NCBI RefSeq assembly: GCF_003533305.1
Contig: NZ_DOEH01000018.1
Coordinates: 1 to 64,000, forward strand
Source of the DNA: Providencia sp.
GTDB taxonomy: Bacteria > Pseudomonadota > Gammaproteobacteria > Enterobacterales > Enterobacteriaceae
Direction: 5' to 3'
Length of the DNA stretch: 64,000 nt
Shown here in pieces: positions 20,349 to 28,825 of the stretch (positions within the stretch are counted from its first letter, which is position 1; each line of letters starts with the position of its first letter). A program made the position numbers and the translations under genes. Under the pieces are notes generated by a model, which worked only from the letters and a program-made list of their open reading frames with translations, was not told the origin of the DNA and ran no database searches.

Positions 20349-21031
20349 TGTGACTCCTTTTTACTTTTATCTAGTAATTCAATCATGTAATCAGCAAACT
20401 CAGGAAAATCGCGATCTTGATAAACCACATAACGTTTATTAATAATAAAAGCGGGGGTGCCAGTAATTTGATAATATTTAGTGATATCAGCCATATATTT
20501 GAGTCGTTCTTGGACTGCCTGACTTTGACTGACTTTTAGATATTCAGTGACATTAATATCATTTTGCTTTAGCCAATTTTCGAGTATGTCTTTTTTAGCT
20601 AACTCAATTTTTTTATTAATTACAGAATCATATAGACTTGAACGTAATTTAAACTCTATACCCATTTCTTCTAATGTTGCAAAAATAGGCGCATAAGCGG
20701 CTAGCCCTTCACCGTTAGTGATTGTCAAATGGATGACTTTAAATGTGGCATTTTCAGGTAGTGTCTTTACAAATTTACTAATATTTTCATCATTAATTGC
20801 ACAGTAATGACAACCATAGGATAAAACTTCGATAATACTGTTATCTTCTTTTATTGGGCTTAATAAAACTTGTTCAGTACTAAATTCAAAAAAAGAAGAA
20901 TTTTGATTGTCATCATTTGAAAATGTTTTGAAGACAAAAATATGATAGAACAAAACCGTTATGAGGGAAGACGCAATAATAACAAATAGTGTATAAAGAG
21001 TAAGGGTTTTTGGTTTGAAATGCATATTCAT
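20345..21031 (-). CDS. Membrane-anchored DsbA-like thiol oxidoreductase
   Basis: A thioredoxin-fold protein with a single N-terminal membrane helix (TLYTLFVIIASSLITVLFY) and a periplasmic domain. The active site is CHYC in VLSYGCHYCAI, with a cis-Pro loop TGTPAFII and a helical insert as in DsbA. It should form disulfides in exported protein, and the operon's precursor has four cysteines. The frame is open to ATG 21064, but that codon is buried in a hairpin (21059-21084). ATG 21031 has GGAA nine bases upstream and gives MNMHFKPK, so I prefer it. The 3' end overlaps the acyltransferase-like start. Confidence 0.82.
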   Translation of the reverse strand: MNMHFKPKTLTLYTLFVIIASSLITVLFYHIFVFKTFSNDDNQNSSFFEFSTEQVLLSPIKEDNSIIEVLSYGCHYCAINDENISKFVKTLPENATFKVIHLTITNGEGLAAYAPIFATLEEMGIEFKLRSSLYDSVINKKIELAKKDILENWLKQNDINVTEYLKVSQSQAVQERLKYMADITKYYQITGTPAFIINKRYVVYQDRDFPEFADYMIELLDKSKKESQ

Positions 21032-21058
21032 AACAGTTAATTCCATTCTTTTATGAAA

Positions 21059-21084
21059 ATACATGGAGATAAATCCCCATGTAT
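21059..21084 (-). terminator. Intercistronic hairpin after the precursor gene
   Basis: Arms ATACATGG and CCATGTAT pair perfectly over 8 bp, and three further pairs (GAT/ATC) are possible beyond one mismatch. It lies between the precursor peptide stop (21113) and the DsbA-like gene. There is no long T-run, so it is more likely an attenuator or a 3'-end stabiliser that raises precursor mRNA over the downstream machinery. Confidence 0.6.
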
Positions 21085-21112
21085 ATATTAATTAAATAAA
21101 ACTAATTAAATC

Positions 21113-21313
21113 TTATGGTGCGATTGGGCCTGCACATTTAGCATCATCAGCAGTTTGAGCTTGGTAAGTTTTATTACCATGCTTGTCAGTACATGTTGTA
21201 ATTAGCTTACAAGATGAAACACCACCAACAATGATTTTTTCATAAGAGTCTGAACATACTTTACTTGTTCCACCAACGATATTTGCAGCTTCAGTAGCAT
21301 TTAACTTTTTCAT
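21113..21313 (-). CDS. Double-glycine precursor peptide, microcin-like (DUF4762-type)
   Basis: A 66-residue peptide and the first gene of the operon. The N terminus MKKLNATEAANIVGG is a 15-residue leader ending in Gly-Gly. Its length and Leu/Glu/Val pattern match class II microcin leaders such as that of microcin V. Cutting after Gly15 would release a 51-residue core with Cys20, Cys35, Cys41 and Cys60, enough for two disulfides. A second IVGG occurs at 28-31. The AAGGA ribosome binding site is seven bases from ATG. I recall similar short peptides in enterobacteria under DUF4762, function unknown. Antibacterial activity is inferred from context only. Confidence 0.82.
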   Translation of the reverse strand: MKKLNATEAANIVGGTSKVCSDSYEKIIVGGVSSCKLITTCTDKHGNKTYQAQTADDAKCAGPIAP

Positions 21314-21437
21314 TTTGTTTCCTTTTTAAATGTATATTAATTAAATAAAACAACACTCTATTGATAAACGATTTACCAATAAATTCTTACAATTCTATTT
21401 CTGATATGAAGGTTTCTATAAAAACAATCAATTCTGT
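21314..21437 (-). promoter_or_regulatory. Probable promoter region of the peptide operon
   Basis: A 124-base very AT-rich spacer between the end of the fimbrial operon and the precursor gene. It contains an imperfect dyad ATTG-A-TAAA / TTTA-C-CAAT (about 21360-21380), which could be an operator. I cannot assign -35 and -10 boxes with confidence, and there is no strong terminator for the fimbrial operon, so read-through is possible. Confidence 0.4.
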
Positions 21438-23132
21438 CTAATTAATTAAATTAATTTGTTCAATTCGTTCATCTTTAATAAATAGCCATTTTGCTTTTTT
21501 ATAAATTTTTTTAGCTTTTTCTTTTTGATCTAACTCATTTAAAACAAGTATCCATGAATAATAAACATTAGCATCAGGGTATTTAAGAGAGTAATCCTCT
21601 GCCCAAATGTCAAATAGTTTTAAATATTTATTATCATGTGTTTCATTATAACGTAACAGATATCCCATATTTAAATCATAACAATATCGATCAGCTATTA
21701 ATAAATAGCTCCATTTGTTGTTAGCAGGATTTGACATTGACAATATTGATTGACTTCCTGTTTTTTCAATATAAGTTAAATGTTGTTGTGCCTGCAACGT
21801 TAAATATAATAATGTTATTGAAAATACGCCACCTAATGCCAATATACTCCTTGAAAAAATAGCAATTGGTTTATAAATTATTTGTTTTTTTAATGAAACA
21901 TCGGTGCACCGTAATAATAATATCAAAACTATTCCATGTGGCGTTGATAGCCATAATGGAAACTCGGTCATAATATGAATAAAAATAGGTAAAGCTATTA
22001 CTAGATAAATATAATTTTGGCTTCGTAATGAAGATCGTAATAAATAAAAAACACCTAAAGTTATGAAGCATATACCGAGAAGCCCAATTAATCCACCTTC
22101 AACCATCCAACGCAATATTTCATTATGGGGGTGAGACATTGTGCTTTGACTAGTACTAATTAAATTACCACCAAATCTCTCTAAGAAAACTGATTCAAAA
22201 CTACCAACTCCAGTTCCCCATAAGAAATTTTCACTAAATAGAGATAAACTATGTTGCCATAAAACCCAACGAATATGTGATGTATGTAACTTCATTTCAG
22301 AAACATCAGAAACGTTAAGCCCAATTTTAATTATATATCCTAAAATAAGTCCAATAATAATTGAAAATAAAGCGAGTAATATTTTTTTACGATAATATCG
22401 TGCAAAAATAAAAAAAACAATTAAAACTAAAAATAAACTTAAATAACCTGTTAATGATTGTGACAAAGGTAATACTGAACTCATTAAAATGAGACTTATC
22501 ATAATAATGCTAAGAGAATACCAAGTATTTTTTTTAATTTTAATTATTAAACCAACTGCACTTGCTATTCCAACACAAATAAAACTAGAGAAAACATTTA
22601 CTTGTTGAAATATACCATATGGGCGTTCACCCGATAATGGCGGGTAAGAAAACCCAGCTATAGGTAATAGATTAAAAGTCTGAACTATGGCTAGTGTACT
22701 TTCGATAACGCTAGCTAGTAATATTCCCCATAATATAATTTCGGAGTCAATTTCTGAGAAATTGATTTGCATTAATAATTGATAGAAAACCAATATCCCT
22801 AATATCCAGTATGCTGTTAAATAGGCACTTTGTCGATAAGCATCTGGTGAAAAAAAACAAATAAAAATGAAAACAATTAGGCCGATAGAAATTAAATTGC
22901 TCGCTGTTGAGTAAAATAGGGTAGTTCTTTTTAGTTGGATGATACTAACTAAAAAAATAAATAAAGCAATACTAAAGTTACTAATTATATTTAATGGCAA
23001 TGATAAACCTGAACCACCTAAATTAGGTAGATATATATGTAATATCACACCAAAAAAAATAAGCGTGAGAAAGAGTGTCACCCAAGGGTAACCTAGTCTT
23101 TTATTATTAAAATTTGTTTCTATTAAATTCAT
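21438..23132 (-). CDS. PglL/Wzy-type O-oligosaccharyltransferase or ligase
   Basis: A 564-residue inner-membrane protein with about a dozen hydrophobic helices. The large periplasmic loop contains SHPHNEILRWMVEGGLIGL, the H-x-H-N-E motif (His334, His336, Glu338) of PglL-type O-oligosaccharyltransferases. RPYGIFQQVNVFSSF (about 170-184) matches the family's RP.G.xxQxN block. The family also includes O-antigen ligase WaaL and Wzy polymerases. It starts 17 bases after a minor pilin gene on the same strand, so it is the last gene of the fimbrial operon. This suggests glycosylation of a fimbrial subunit, which is inferred and not shown. Confidence 0.78.
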   Translation of the reverse strand: MNLIETNFNNKRLGYPWVTLFLTLIFFGVILHIYLPNLGGSGLSLPLNIISNFSIALFIFLVSIIQLKRTTLFYSTASNLISIGLIVFIFICFFSPDAYRQSAYLTAYWILGILVFYQLLMQINFSEIDSEIILWGILLASVIESTLAIVQTFNLLPIAGFSYPPLSGERPYGIFQQVNVFSSFICVGIASAVGLIIKIKKNTWYSLSIIMISLILMSSVLPLSQSLTGYLSLFLVLIVFFIFARYYRKKILLALFSIIIGLILGYIIKIGLNVSDVSEMKLHTSHIRWVLWQHSLSLFSENFLWGTGVGSFESVFLERFGGNLISTSQSTMSHPHNEILRWMVEGGLIGLLGICFITLGVFYLLRSSLRSQNYIYLVIALPIFIHIMTEFPLWLSTPHGIVLILLLRCTDVSLKKQIIYKPIAIFSRSILALGGVFSITLLYLTLQAQQHLTYIEKTGSQSILSMSNPANNKWSYLLIADRYCYDLNMGYLLRYNETHDNKYLKLFDIWAEDYSLKYPDANVYYSWILVLNELDQKEKAKKIYKKAKWLFIKDERIEQINLIN

Positions 23133-23149
23133 GTTATTATTTTTAATTA

Positions 23150-23713
23150 TTATTGATAATTTAAGGTGTAATATGCCGTGCTATAGAAATGTCCATAGGT
23201 AATTGTTTCATTTGCTAACGCTTCTGGTTCAGCTTGAATATAAGCCTTAAATTTAATTTCAGTATTATTGTCTGTAAGATTTTGTGCTAATGAAGGTGCA
23301 TTCAATTTAATTGATGTATCATTTTGATTTAGCAAACCAATACCAATCCCACTTGCTGTGCTTTTATTATTAATGGCTAAATGGTCAGGAAGATCTTGAT
23401 TTTCTATTCCATTAAATGTCACTGTGACTGCTTTAAATACAGAAGTATTACAACTTATTAAGTGTATAGAAAAAGGCAATGGTTTTGATTTGCCATTTAA
23501 ATAAAGCTCCTTGACAGATACTTGCTCAAAATCAACAGGTATTTCTTCACTTCCTGGTGCTATTTGACAGGGTGTGACAACAACTGTTCCTGAAAAAGAG
23601 TAATTACCTGTATTAATATGTGAAGTACTTGCAATGGCATGGCCAGAGCCTAATATAAAGCCGCAAATTGCGCCAAAATATTTTGCACGAATTATTTGTT
23701 TATAATTTAACAT
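23150..23713 (-). CDS. Fimbrial minor subunit (type 1 family)
   Basis: A 187-residue exported pilin. A signal peptide spans about residues 10-28 (ICGFILGSGHAIAS). The mature part has the pilin pattern: GTVVVTPCQIAPGSEEIPVDFEQV, paired Cys (TPCQ and ISCN), GIGIGLLNQND, and the penultimate Tyr of the donor-strand C terminus (YYTLNYQ). It ends the set of structural genes and has GGAG upstream of its start. Its fold is like the major subunit at 29450-29992 (both end in NYQ), so it may be an accessory or terminating pilin. Confidence 0.82.
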   Translation of the reverse strand: MLNYKQIIRAKYFGAICGFILGSGHAIASTSHINTGNYSFSGTVVVTPCQIAPGSEEIPVDFEQVSVKELYLNGKSKPLPFSIHLISCNTSVFKAVTVTFNGIENQDLPDHLAINNKSTASGIGIGLLNQNDTSIKLNAPSLAQNLTDNNTEIKFKAYIQAEPEALANETITYGHFYSTAYYTLNYQ

Positions 23714-23725
23714 GCTATTAGCTCC

Positions 23726-24844
23726 TTATTGAAATTCAGCAAGAATAGTACCCGTTGCTGTAAATTCACCATCATCTACCGTACTTCCGGGGGCTGCAAT
23801 CGGTGCTGCGGTTAAATTCCAAGTACCTTGATTGTTTACAAAGTTAGGTACTTGATAGGCTTGGTTGGGCTTAACCACATTTCCCATAGAATTATCTTTA
23901 ATGACAATGCCTAAGTTTGTACGTTTAATACCATTTTTTAAGGTACCGAAATAATCTGAATTAAATTCAGCATGACCTGAAGCTCCTGGCAATAGTGATA
24001 ATTTGATATTTAAGTCACCAGTTGTAAAACTACCTCCTGAGCATTTCACTGGTATCGCGAAAGGTTGTAGGTAATTTGTTCCATTTAATTGTTCACTGGT
24101 ATTCGCAACATCACCAAACTTTATATCAATAGGATTTCCGTTATTAATTATGCAACTATCTGCAACGGTAATAATACCTGCCCCTAATACCACACGGGTT
24201 GACGGTATAGCGGCGTAAGAAGTTCCGGCATTATCTTTTCCTTTTTTGGCAAAAACTTGTACTAGCTCCGCTTGATTAATGGTAATTCCATTAATAATTG
24301 GTTTTTTTAGTCGGAATGTTACTCTTCCATTAGAACCTGTTTGTAATGTTGTCGCATAGTCACGGCTATTCGTACTCGTTGGTCGGCATTCCATTGGATC
24401 GGACCCTCCGTTCCAAAGATTTGTCATAGGAACTGTAATATGTTGGTTTACCAGTCCACCAATCTGGATTTCAACTTTTACATCAAAATATTCGTTGAGA
24501 CTTAAATAACCCGGATTTTGCATTGATTTTGGAATTGTTGATGTCAAATCAAACGTCATTCCAGAGTCAGGATCTGTATTACCAGGCCCCCCAGGTTTCA
24601 TATAAGTATCACAATAAATATTAAAATAAGGCGTGTTACCTATATTGAATGTAAATACGGTTTCTGCGTCTTTTTCATTAACCAAAAGCTGATTATTCAT
24701 CTGCGCTTCAAAAGTATAAGTTCCGCCGTCAGGAATAACAGCGCCATGGGGATATCCTAGTGCTCGCATAGGTAATAATGCGGTTGTTAGAAAACCAGTT
24801 ATAATGACGACACTTTTAAAATTTTTATTTTTGAGCATAGACAT
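23726..24844 (-). CDS. Fimbrial tip adhesin, two-domain
   Basis: A 372-residue exported protein, about twice the length of a pilin. The signal peptide ends near residue 30 (MRALG-YP). The N-terminal half (about 31-215) has no pilin similarity and includes a Cys pair (IYCDTY, MECRPT), as expected for a lectin-type receptor domain. The C-terminal half is a pilin domain (DSCIINNGNPIDIKFGDV, IPVKCSGG, GTILAEFQ). This is the FimH-like arrangement. Its position after usher, chaperone and one minor subunit supports the tip role. Receptor specificity cannot be predicted. Confidence 0.78.
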   Translation of the reverse strand: MSMLKNKNFKSVVIITGFLTTALLPMRALGYPHGAVIPDGGTYTFEAQMNNQLLVNEKDAETVFTFNIGNTPYFNIYCDTYMKPGGPGNTDPDSGMTFDLTSTIPKSMQNPGYLSLNEYFDVKVEIQIGGLVNQHITVPMTNLWNGGSDPMECRPTSTNSRDYATTLQTGSNGRVTFRLKKPIINGITINQAELVQVFAKKGKDNAGTSYAAIPSTRVVLGAGIITVADSCIINNGNPIDIKFGDVANTSEQLNGTNYLQPFAIPVKCSGGSFTTGDLNIKLSLLPGASGHAEFNSDYFGTLKNGIKRTNLGIVIKDNSMGNVVKPNQAYQVPNFVNNQGTWNLTAAPIAAPGSTVDDGEFTATGTILAEFQ

Positions 24845-24846
24845 TT

Positions 24847-25461
24847 TTATAAATACTCCAGTTTTAACCTAACTAACCCGTTAAAGTTACCTGCTGTTAC
24901 TGTTTGCCCTGTCGCTTCTAATACTGCATTTAGTGTGATGTTATTATCTCCAGGTTTAATAACCCAAGAGGCTTTAGGTTGATTTAACATTAAATTTTCA
25001 TGATCCTGACTGAAAATACGCAATCCAGCCCCTTTCACATCACCTTTAATACGCACTAAATCAGAATTAAAGAAATCAGGTTCTCCGGTGATACTCAATG
25101 AAACAGCACTTTCTCCCGTGAGATAGTAACGTTTACCGTCTTGAGTGGCTTCGCCCGCAGAATTAACAAACGATCTCGATGCTCCTCGTTGACAGTCTTT
25201 AAGCCGTATATTAAAAGTGACTGGCGCGCTTCTATCACCAATTCGATGAAATGTTCTTGCATTTATTTCACCTAAATCAACATATTGCTCCTGTGTGCTT
25301 AACTCGAGAACACAAGGTGATGCATATATGCTTCCTTGGAAATGTACTTCACTGTGTACGTCAAGTAAGGTTTGACGAGACGTTTTATCATCTGCAAGTT
25401 CAGCAATTGCACTGGCACTACTTACTCCGAGTAACAAGATCCCTAAGTGTTTAATTTTCAT
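24847..25461 (-). CDS. Fimbrial minor subunit
   Basis: A 204-residue pilin-like protein. The frame is open to 25518, but that would overlap the chaperone gene. ATG 25461 has AGGAG eight bases upstream and begins a clear signal peptide (MKIKHLGILLLGVSSASAIA). The mature region has FQGSIYASPCVLELS, the second Cys in LKDCQRG, and the C-terminal beta strand FNGLVRLKLEYL with penultimate Tyr. It may be an adaptor between adhesin and shaft. It lies 11 bases downstream of the chaperone gene. Confidence 0.8.
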   Translation of the reverse strand: MKIKHLGILLLGVSSASAIAELADDKTSRQTLLDVHSEVHFQGSIYASPCVLELSTQEQYVDLGEINARTFHRIGDRSAPVTFNIRLKDCQRGASRSFVNSAGEATQDGKRYYLTGESAVSLSITGEPDFFNSDLVRIKGDVKGAGLRIFSQDHENLMLNQPKASWVIKPGDNNITLNAVLEATGQTVTAGNFNGLVRLKLEYL

Positions 25462-25471
25462 GTTAATACTC

Positions 25472-26224
25472 CTAGCGTGGTTGTTGCTCGGTTGGTAATG
25501 CCTTGCATGTATTTCCACTACAACTGTATTTCAGTTCAGGATGTCCGCCATAATCGTTCACATACATCATGGTAAAGCTTTCTGCCGCACCATTTACTTT
25601 GATATCTAAGTGAGATTTAGGCGCAATCATGACACCTGGGAAATCGGTAAGTTTCTTTCCACCCTCGGCCGTTAATTTGTTATTTAAACTAATTATGGTG
25701 ACGTAATAAGGTGTTGGATTTTCTGCTCGCCAATTATTTCCCTGTTTGTTGAACGTAACTTGATTTTGCCAAACTGCACTTTTTGATTTTGGAATAACGG
25801 CGGTTGGTCGATAAAATAGTTTGATACGTGACTGCATGGCCAGCTGTAAAACATTGGCTTTATCGGGTTTTGGTGGAACTTCACGAACATTTAAATAAAA
25901 TAAACTTTCACGATCTTGTGGTAATTTATTGATCTCATTTGTTTTTGAAACGCGAGCGACGCCTTTTTGTCCCCCGTTAATTCGTTGTAATGGTGGCAGT
26001 ACAACTAAGGGCGATGTAATTTTTTTACCTTCAGCATCTTCAACCCATGACTGTGCTAAAAATGGAATACTTAAACTTGTATTTGATAAATTCGCACTTG
26101 TAGAAGTCTCTGCTTCCGTAATAATAATTCGTGTTCTATCAAGTGAAATACCAGCATATGACTGATTAACACCTGCCATGATGACTAGCAAACCACCGAC
26201 CCATTGATTTATCTGAATTGCCAT
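25472..26224 (-). CDS. Periplasmic fimbrial chaperone (PapD/FimC family)
   Basis: A 250-residue chaperone with a signal peptide (cleavage near SYA-GI) and two Ig-like domains. The family signature LPQDRESLFYLNVREVPP is intact at about 102-119, and the subunit-binding Arg/Lys residues are present (Arg in LDRTRIIIT; Lys in RIKLFYRP). It donates a beta strand to pilins in the periplasm and delivers them to the usher encoded just upstream. A C-terminal Cys pair (KYSCSGNTCKA) is as in several MrpD-like chaperones. Confidence 0.9.
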   Translation of the reverse strand: MAIQINQWVGGLLVIMAGVNQSYAGISLDRTRIIITEAETSTSANLSNTSLSIPFLAQSWVEDAEGKKITSPLVVLPPLQRINGGQKGVARVSKTNEINKLPQDRESLFYLNVREVPPKPDKANVLQLAMQSRIKLFYRPTAVIPKSKSAVWQNQVTFNKQGNNWRAENPTPYYVTIISLNNKLTAEGGKKLTDFPGVMIAPKSHLDIKVNGAAESFTMMYVNDYGGHPELKYSCSGNTCKALPTEQQPR

Positions 26225-26265
26225 TTTTTATATCCTATATAAGACTTGTTCTGATCGTCGTTTTA

Positions 26266-28743
26266 TTATTGGCAAGGCAGCAGAACTGACATACCAGAAT
26301 CAATTTGTGCAGGTAGCTGAACTTTGCATTGTGCTTTTCCACCCCAAGAGACGGTTAACGTTTCTTTAGGATTTACTGCCATCAAATAAGACAGCCCATT
26401 TTCCATTACCATGGCAATATTGATGCCATCAGCATTGGTTACATCTGCGCCAAAAGGAGGAACGGTGTCGTTATAACGGATTGTTGCCACTAATTTTTCA
26501 CCTTTTGCTACATCAAACCGCTGATAACCAATTGCGCCTTCCGTTAATGTTGATGTCGCAATCGCTTTGTTGGTATCAACATCACTGTTTAGTTTGTCCA
26601 CATCAATACGAGTATCAAAACTGTAATAGCTCACGATATCGGGAACGACTGATATACCTTTCCAGTTAGTTCTGGCTTTTTCATGGTTAAATGGCACGCC
26701 GCCAACACCATTGGTATCAACCATAATTCTTGCCGTATTGCTTGTTGCACTACTGTTATGCAGCGCGGCACCATAGCCCGTAGCGGTAAAACCACCACGG
26801 AATGTTCCGTTAAGTGATGCAGATTGTCTTTCTTGATAGCTGACGTTGGTATTGACTTCAGCAAGTTGCGTTCTTTTTTGATAATAGCCATCGAATTGGG
26901 CACGGTCGTCACCACTTCTACCGGCTCTAATTCGCCATAAGTTATTGAAATCTCTATTGTCACTATATGACAACATATGGCTTGTTTTACTACCACTGTT
27001 CTGTAAATCATAGCCCGCCCAACGGCTATCACCGACAGGGACTGAAACCGATAGGGATAGGCTATCATCGCGTTTTCCACGATATTCAGAGCGATAGGCT
27101 GAAATATTTGTTGAGATACCATCAATTTCCATAAAACGGAATGTACGACCAACAGATAAGCCATATCTATCTTGGGTTGTTTGATCCCAAAAGGTTTGAC
27201 GGGTATAGGTTAAGAATACGGTTGTTCGCCAGTCTGCTTGGTCAGCCCAAAATGTTTTATTTGCGGTAATGGTATACATCTCTTTTTGACGACCAGTACC
27301 TAAATATTTATTTTCACGCTCATCTAAATATTGAGATATTGTCCGAAATTTATCCTGTGAGAAGCGATAACCGGCAAATGTAATAGTACTGTTAATTTCA
27401 TCAAATGATTTTGAATAGCTGAGTCGAAAAGATGAGCCCGTTTCAGTGTTGTTGCCCGGAATCCGACTAATAGATTGTGTGATATCAGCAGACAGTGCAC
27501 CCAAAATAGAGAGATCTCGCCCTAAGCCTGCGGATAGTGCGGTATAGTCTTTGCCTGCAAACAATATTCCACCAATAACTGACCAGTTATTACTTAATCC
27601 CCAAGAGAAATCACCTGTTGCAAACATGCTACCTTCAGGCTTGTGGTTAAAGCGTGATGGTTTACCCGCCGAGATGTTATAGCGGATATAGCCAGGCCGA
27701 GTTAGATACGGAATATTTGCGGTATTAACTTGAAAGGTCGAAATATCGCCATCATCACCTTCAACTTTTACATCTAGCGTTCCGCGAATTGAGCTTTGTA
27801 AATCTTGAATACTAAACGGGCCGGCGGGAACGGTTGTTTCATAAACCACTCGTCCTGCTTGGCTAACAATAATTTTTGAGTTACTTTTGGCAATTCCATT
27901 AATTTGTGGTGCGTAACCGCGTAAATTAGGCGGTAACATACGTTCATCACTGGATAAGTTAAATCCGGTATAACGAATAGTGTCAAAGACTTGAGAGTTA
28001 AGATAGATTTCCCCTAACGTCAGTCTTGCTGCCATATGGACTAAAGGGCGATATGCATAGAATTGATTCCAATCGAATTTTCTGTCGCCACGTTCATTAT
28101 AATTAGCCTGATAGTCTGCCCTGAAACGCCATGCGCCAAGGTTGAATCCAGTTTGGCCATAAGCAGATAATGAATGTTTATTGGTGTGTGTCGTTAAAGA
28201 ACGTGCAACTGTCCCAGATAAATTATAGTCAAATAAGATACCGGATACGCCAGTATCCCAACGTTCAGGTGGTACCCAGTTTGGGTCCGAATATTTCATC
28301 CACGCCTGTGGCATAGTGATATCCAGCTTTCCTTCTGAGTTATTAATTTTCGCACCAGGAATAACTAAAATATTCGAACATTCTGGCGATATGATTTGAA
28401 TTTTCTTTAATGCATCTTCTTGAAGTGCGAACATTTCAACTTGTTCATGTGTAAAACAAGCTAATGTTTTTTCACTATTTTGTGGATCAGTAATATAAGT
28501 TATTTTTTGTTGAGATAATGATTGACCGTTAATATAAAGGTCTAATAAATAGACTCCAGGAAACACAAAGTTATCTTTAGAAAAACGCGTTAAATCAATA
28601 TTACTTCGATCGCCAACATCTAATACATCTGTATTAAATTCGACGATATCATCAGCGAGGAGATTTGAGGAATAACAGAGTAATGCAATATATATTGCAA
28701 ATAACCTTTTCATCTTAATTATGTTTTTATTAAAAATAATCAT
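26266..28743 (-). CDS. Outer-membrane fimbrial usher (FimD/PapC family)
   Basis: An 825-residue usher: signal peptide, N-terminal periplasmic domain (VEFNTDVLDVGDRSNIDLTRF), the 24-strand pore with plug, and C-terminal domains ending in a Cys-containing segment (KAQCKVQLP, SVLLPCQ). The block QDLQSSIRGTLDVKVEGDDG is typical. The start at 28743 gives ten extra residues before a second Met; ATG 28713 (MKRLFAIYIALLC) is equally plausible and gives a tidier signal peptide. It assembles and secretes the pilins of this operon. Confidence 0.92.
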   Translation of the reverse strand: MIIFNKNIIKMKRLFAIYIALLCYSSNLLADDIVEFNTDVLDVGDRSNIDLTRFSKDNFVFPGVYLLDLYINGQSLSQQKITYITDPQNSEKTLACFTHEQVEMFALQEDALKKIQIISPECSNILVIPGAKINNSEGKLDITMPQAWMKYSDPNWVPPERWDTGVSGILFDYNLSGTVARSLTTHTNKHSLSAYGQTGFNLGAWRFRADYQANYNERGDRKFDWNQFYAYRPLVHMAARLTLGEIYLNSQVFDTIRYTGFNLSSDERMLPPNLRGYAPQINGIAKSNSKIIVSQAGRVVYETTVPAGPFSIQDLQSSIRGTLDVKVEGDDGDISTFQVNTANIPYLTRPGYIRYNISAGKPSRFNHKPEGSMFATGDFSWGLSNNWSVIGGILFAGKDYTALSAGLGRDLSILGALSADITQSISRIPGNNTETGSSFRLSYSKSFDEINSTITFAGYRFSQDKFRTISQYLDERENKYLGTGRQKEMYTITANKTFWADQADWRTTVFLTYTRQTFWDQTTQDRYGLSVGRTFRFMEIDGISTNISAYRSEYRGKRDDSLSLSVSVPVGDSRWAGYDLQNSGSKTSHMLSYSDNRDFNNLWRIRAGRSGDDRAQFDGYYQKRTQLAEVNTNVSYQERQSASLNGTFRGGFTATGYGAALHNSSATSNTARIMVDTNGVGGVPFNHEKARTNWKGISVVPDIVSYYSFDTRIDVDKLNSDVDTNKAIATSTLTEGAIGYQRFDVAKGEKLVATIRYNDTVPPFGADVTNADGINIAMVMENGLSYLMAVNPKETLTVSWGGKAQCKVQLPAQIDSGMSVLLPCQ

Positions 28744-28825
28744 TATATTTACTCTGTATTCACTGGCAATGTTGGAATTAATTTCTCATGAGCTTATGAG
28801 ATAAAATAAATTTTTAATTTTTCTT

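Noticed and set aside
26631-27164. A 177-codon minus-strand frame within the usher gene
   Set aside because: Alternative frame on the same strand as the usher, whose own frame matches the family throughout. The peptide has no recognisable features.
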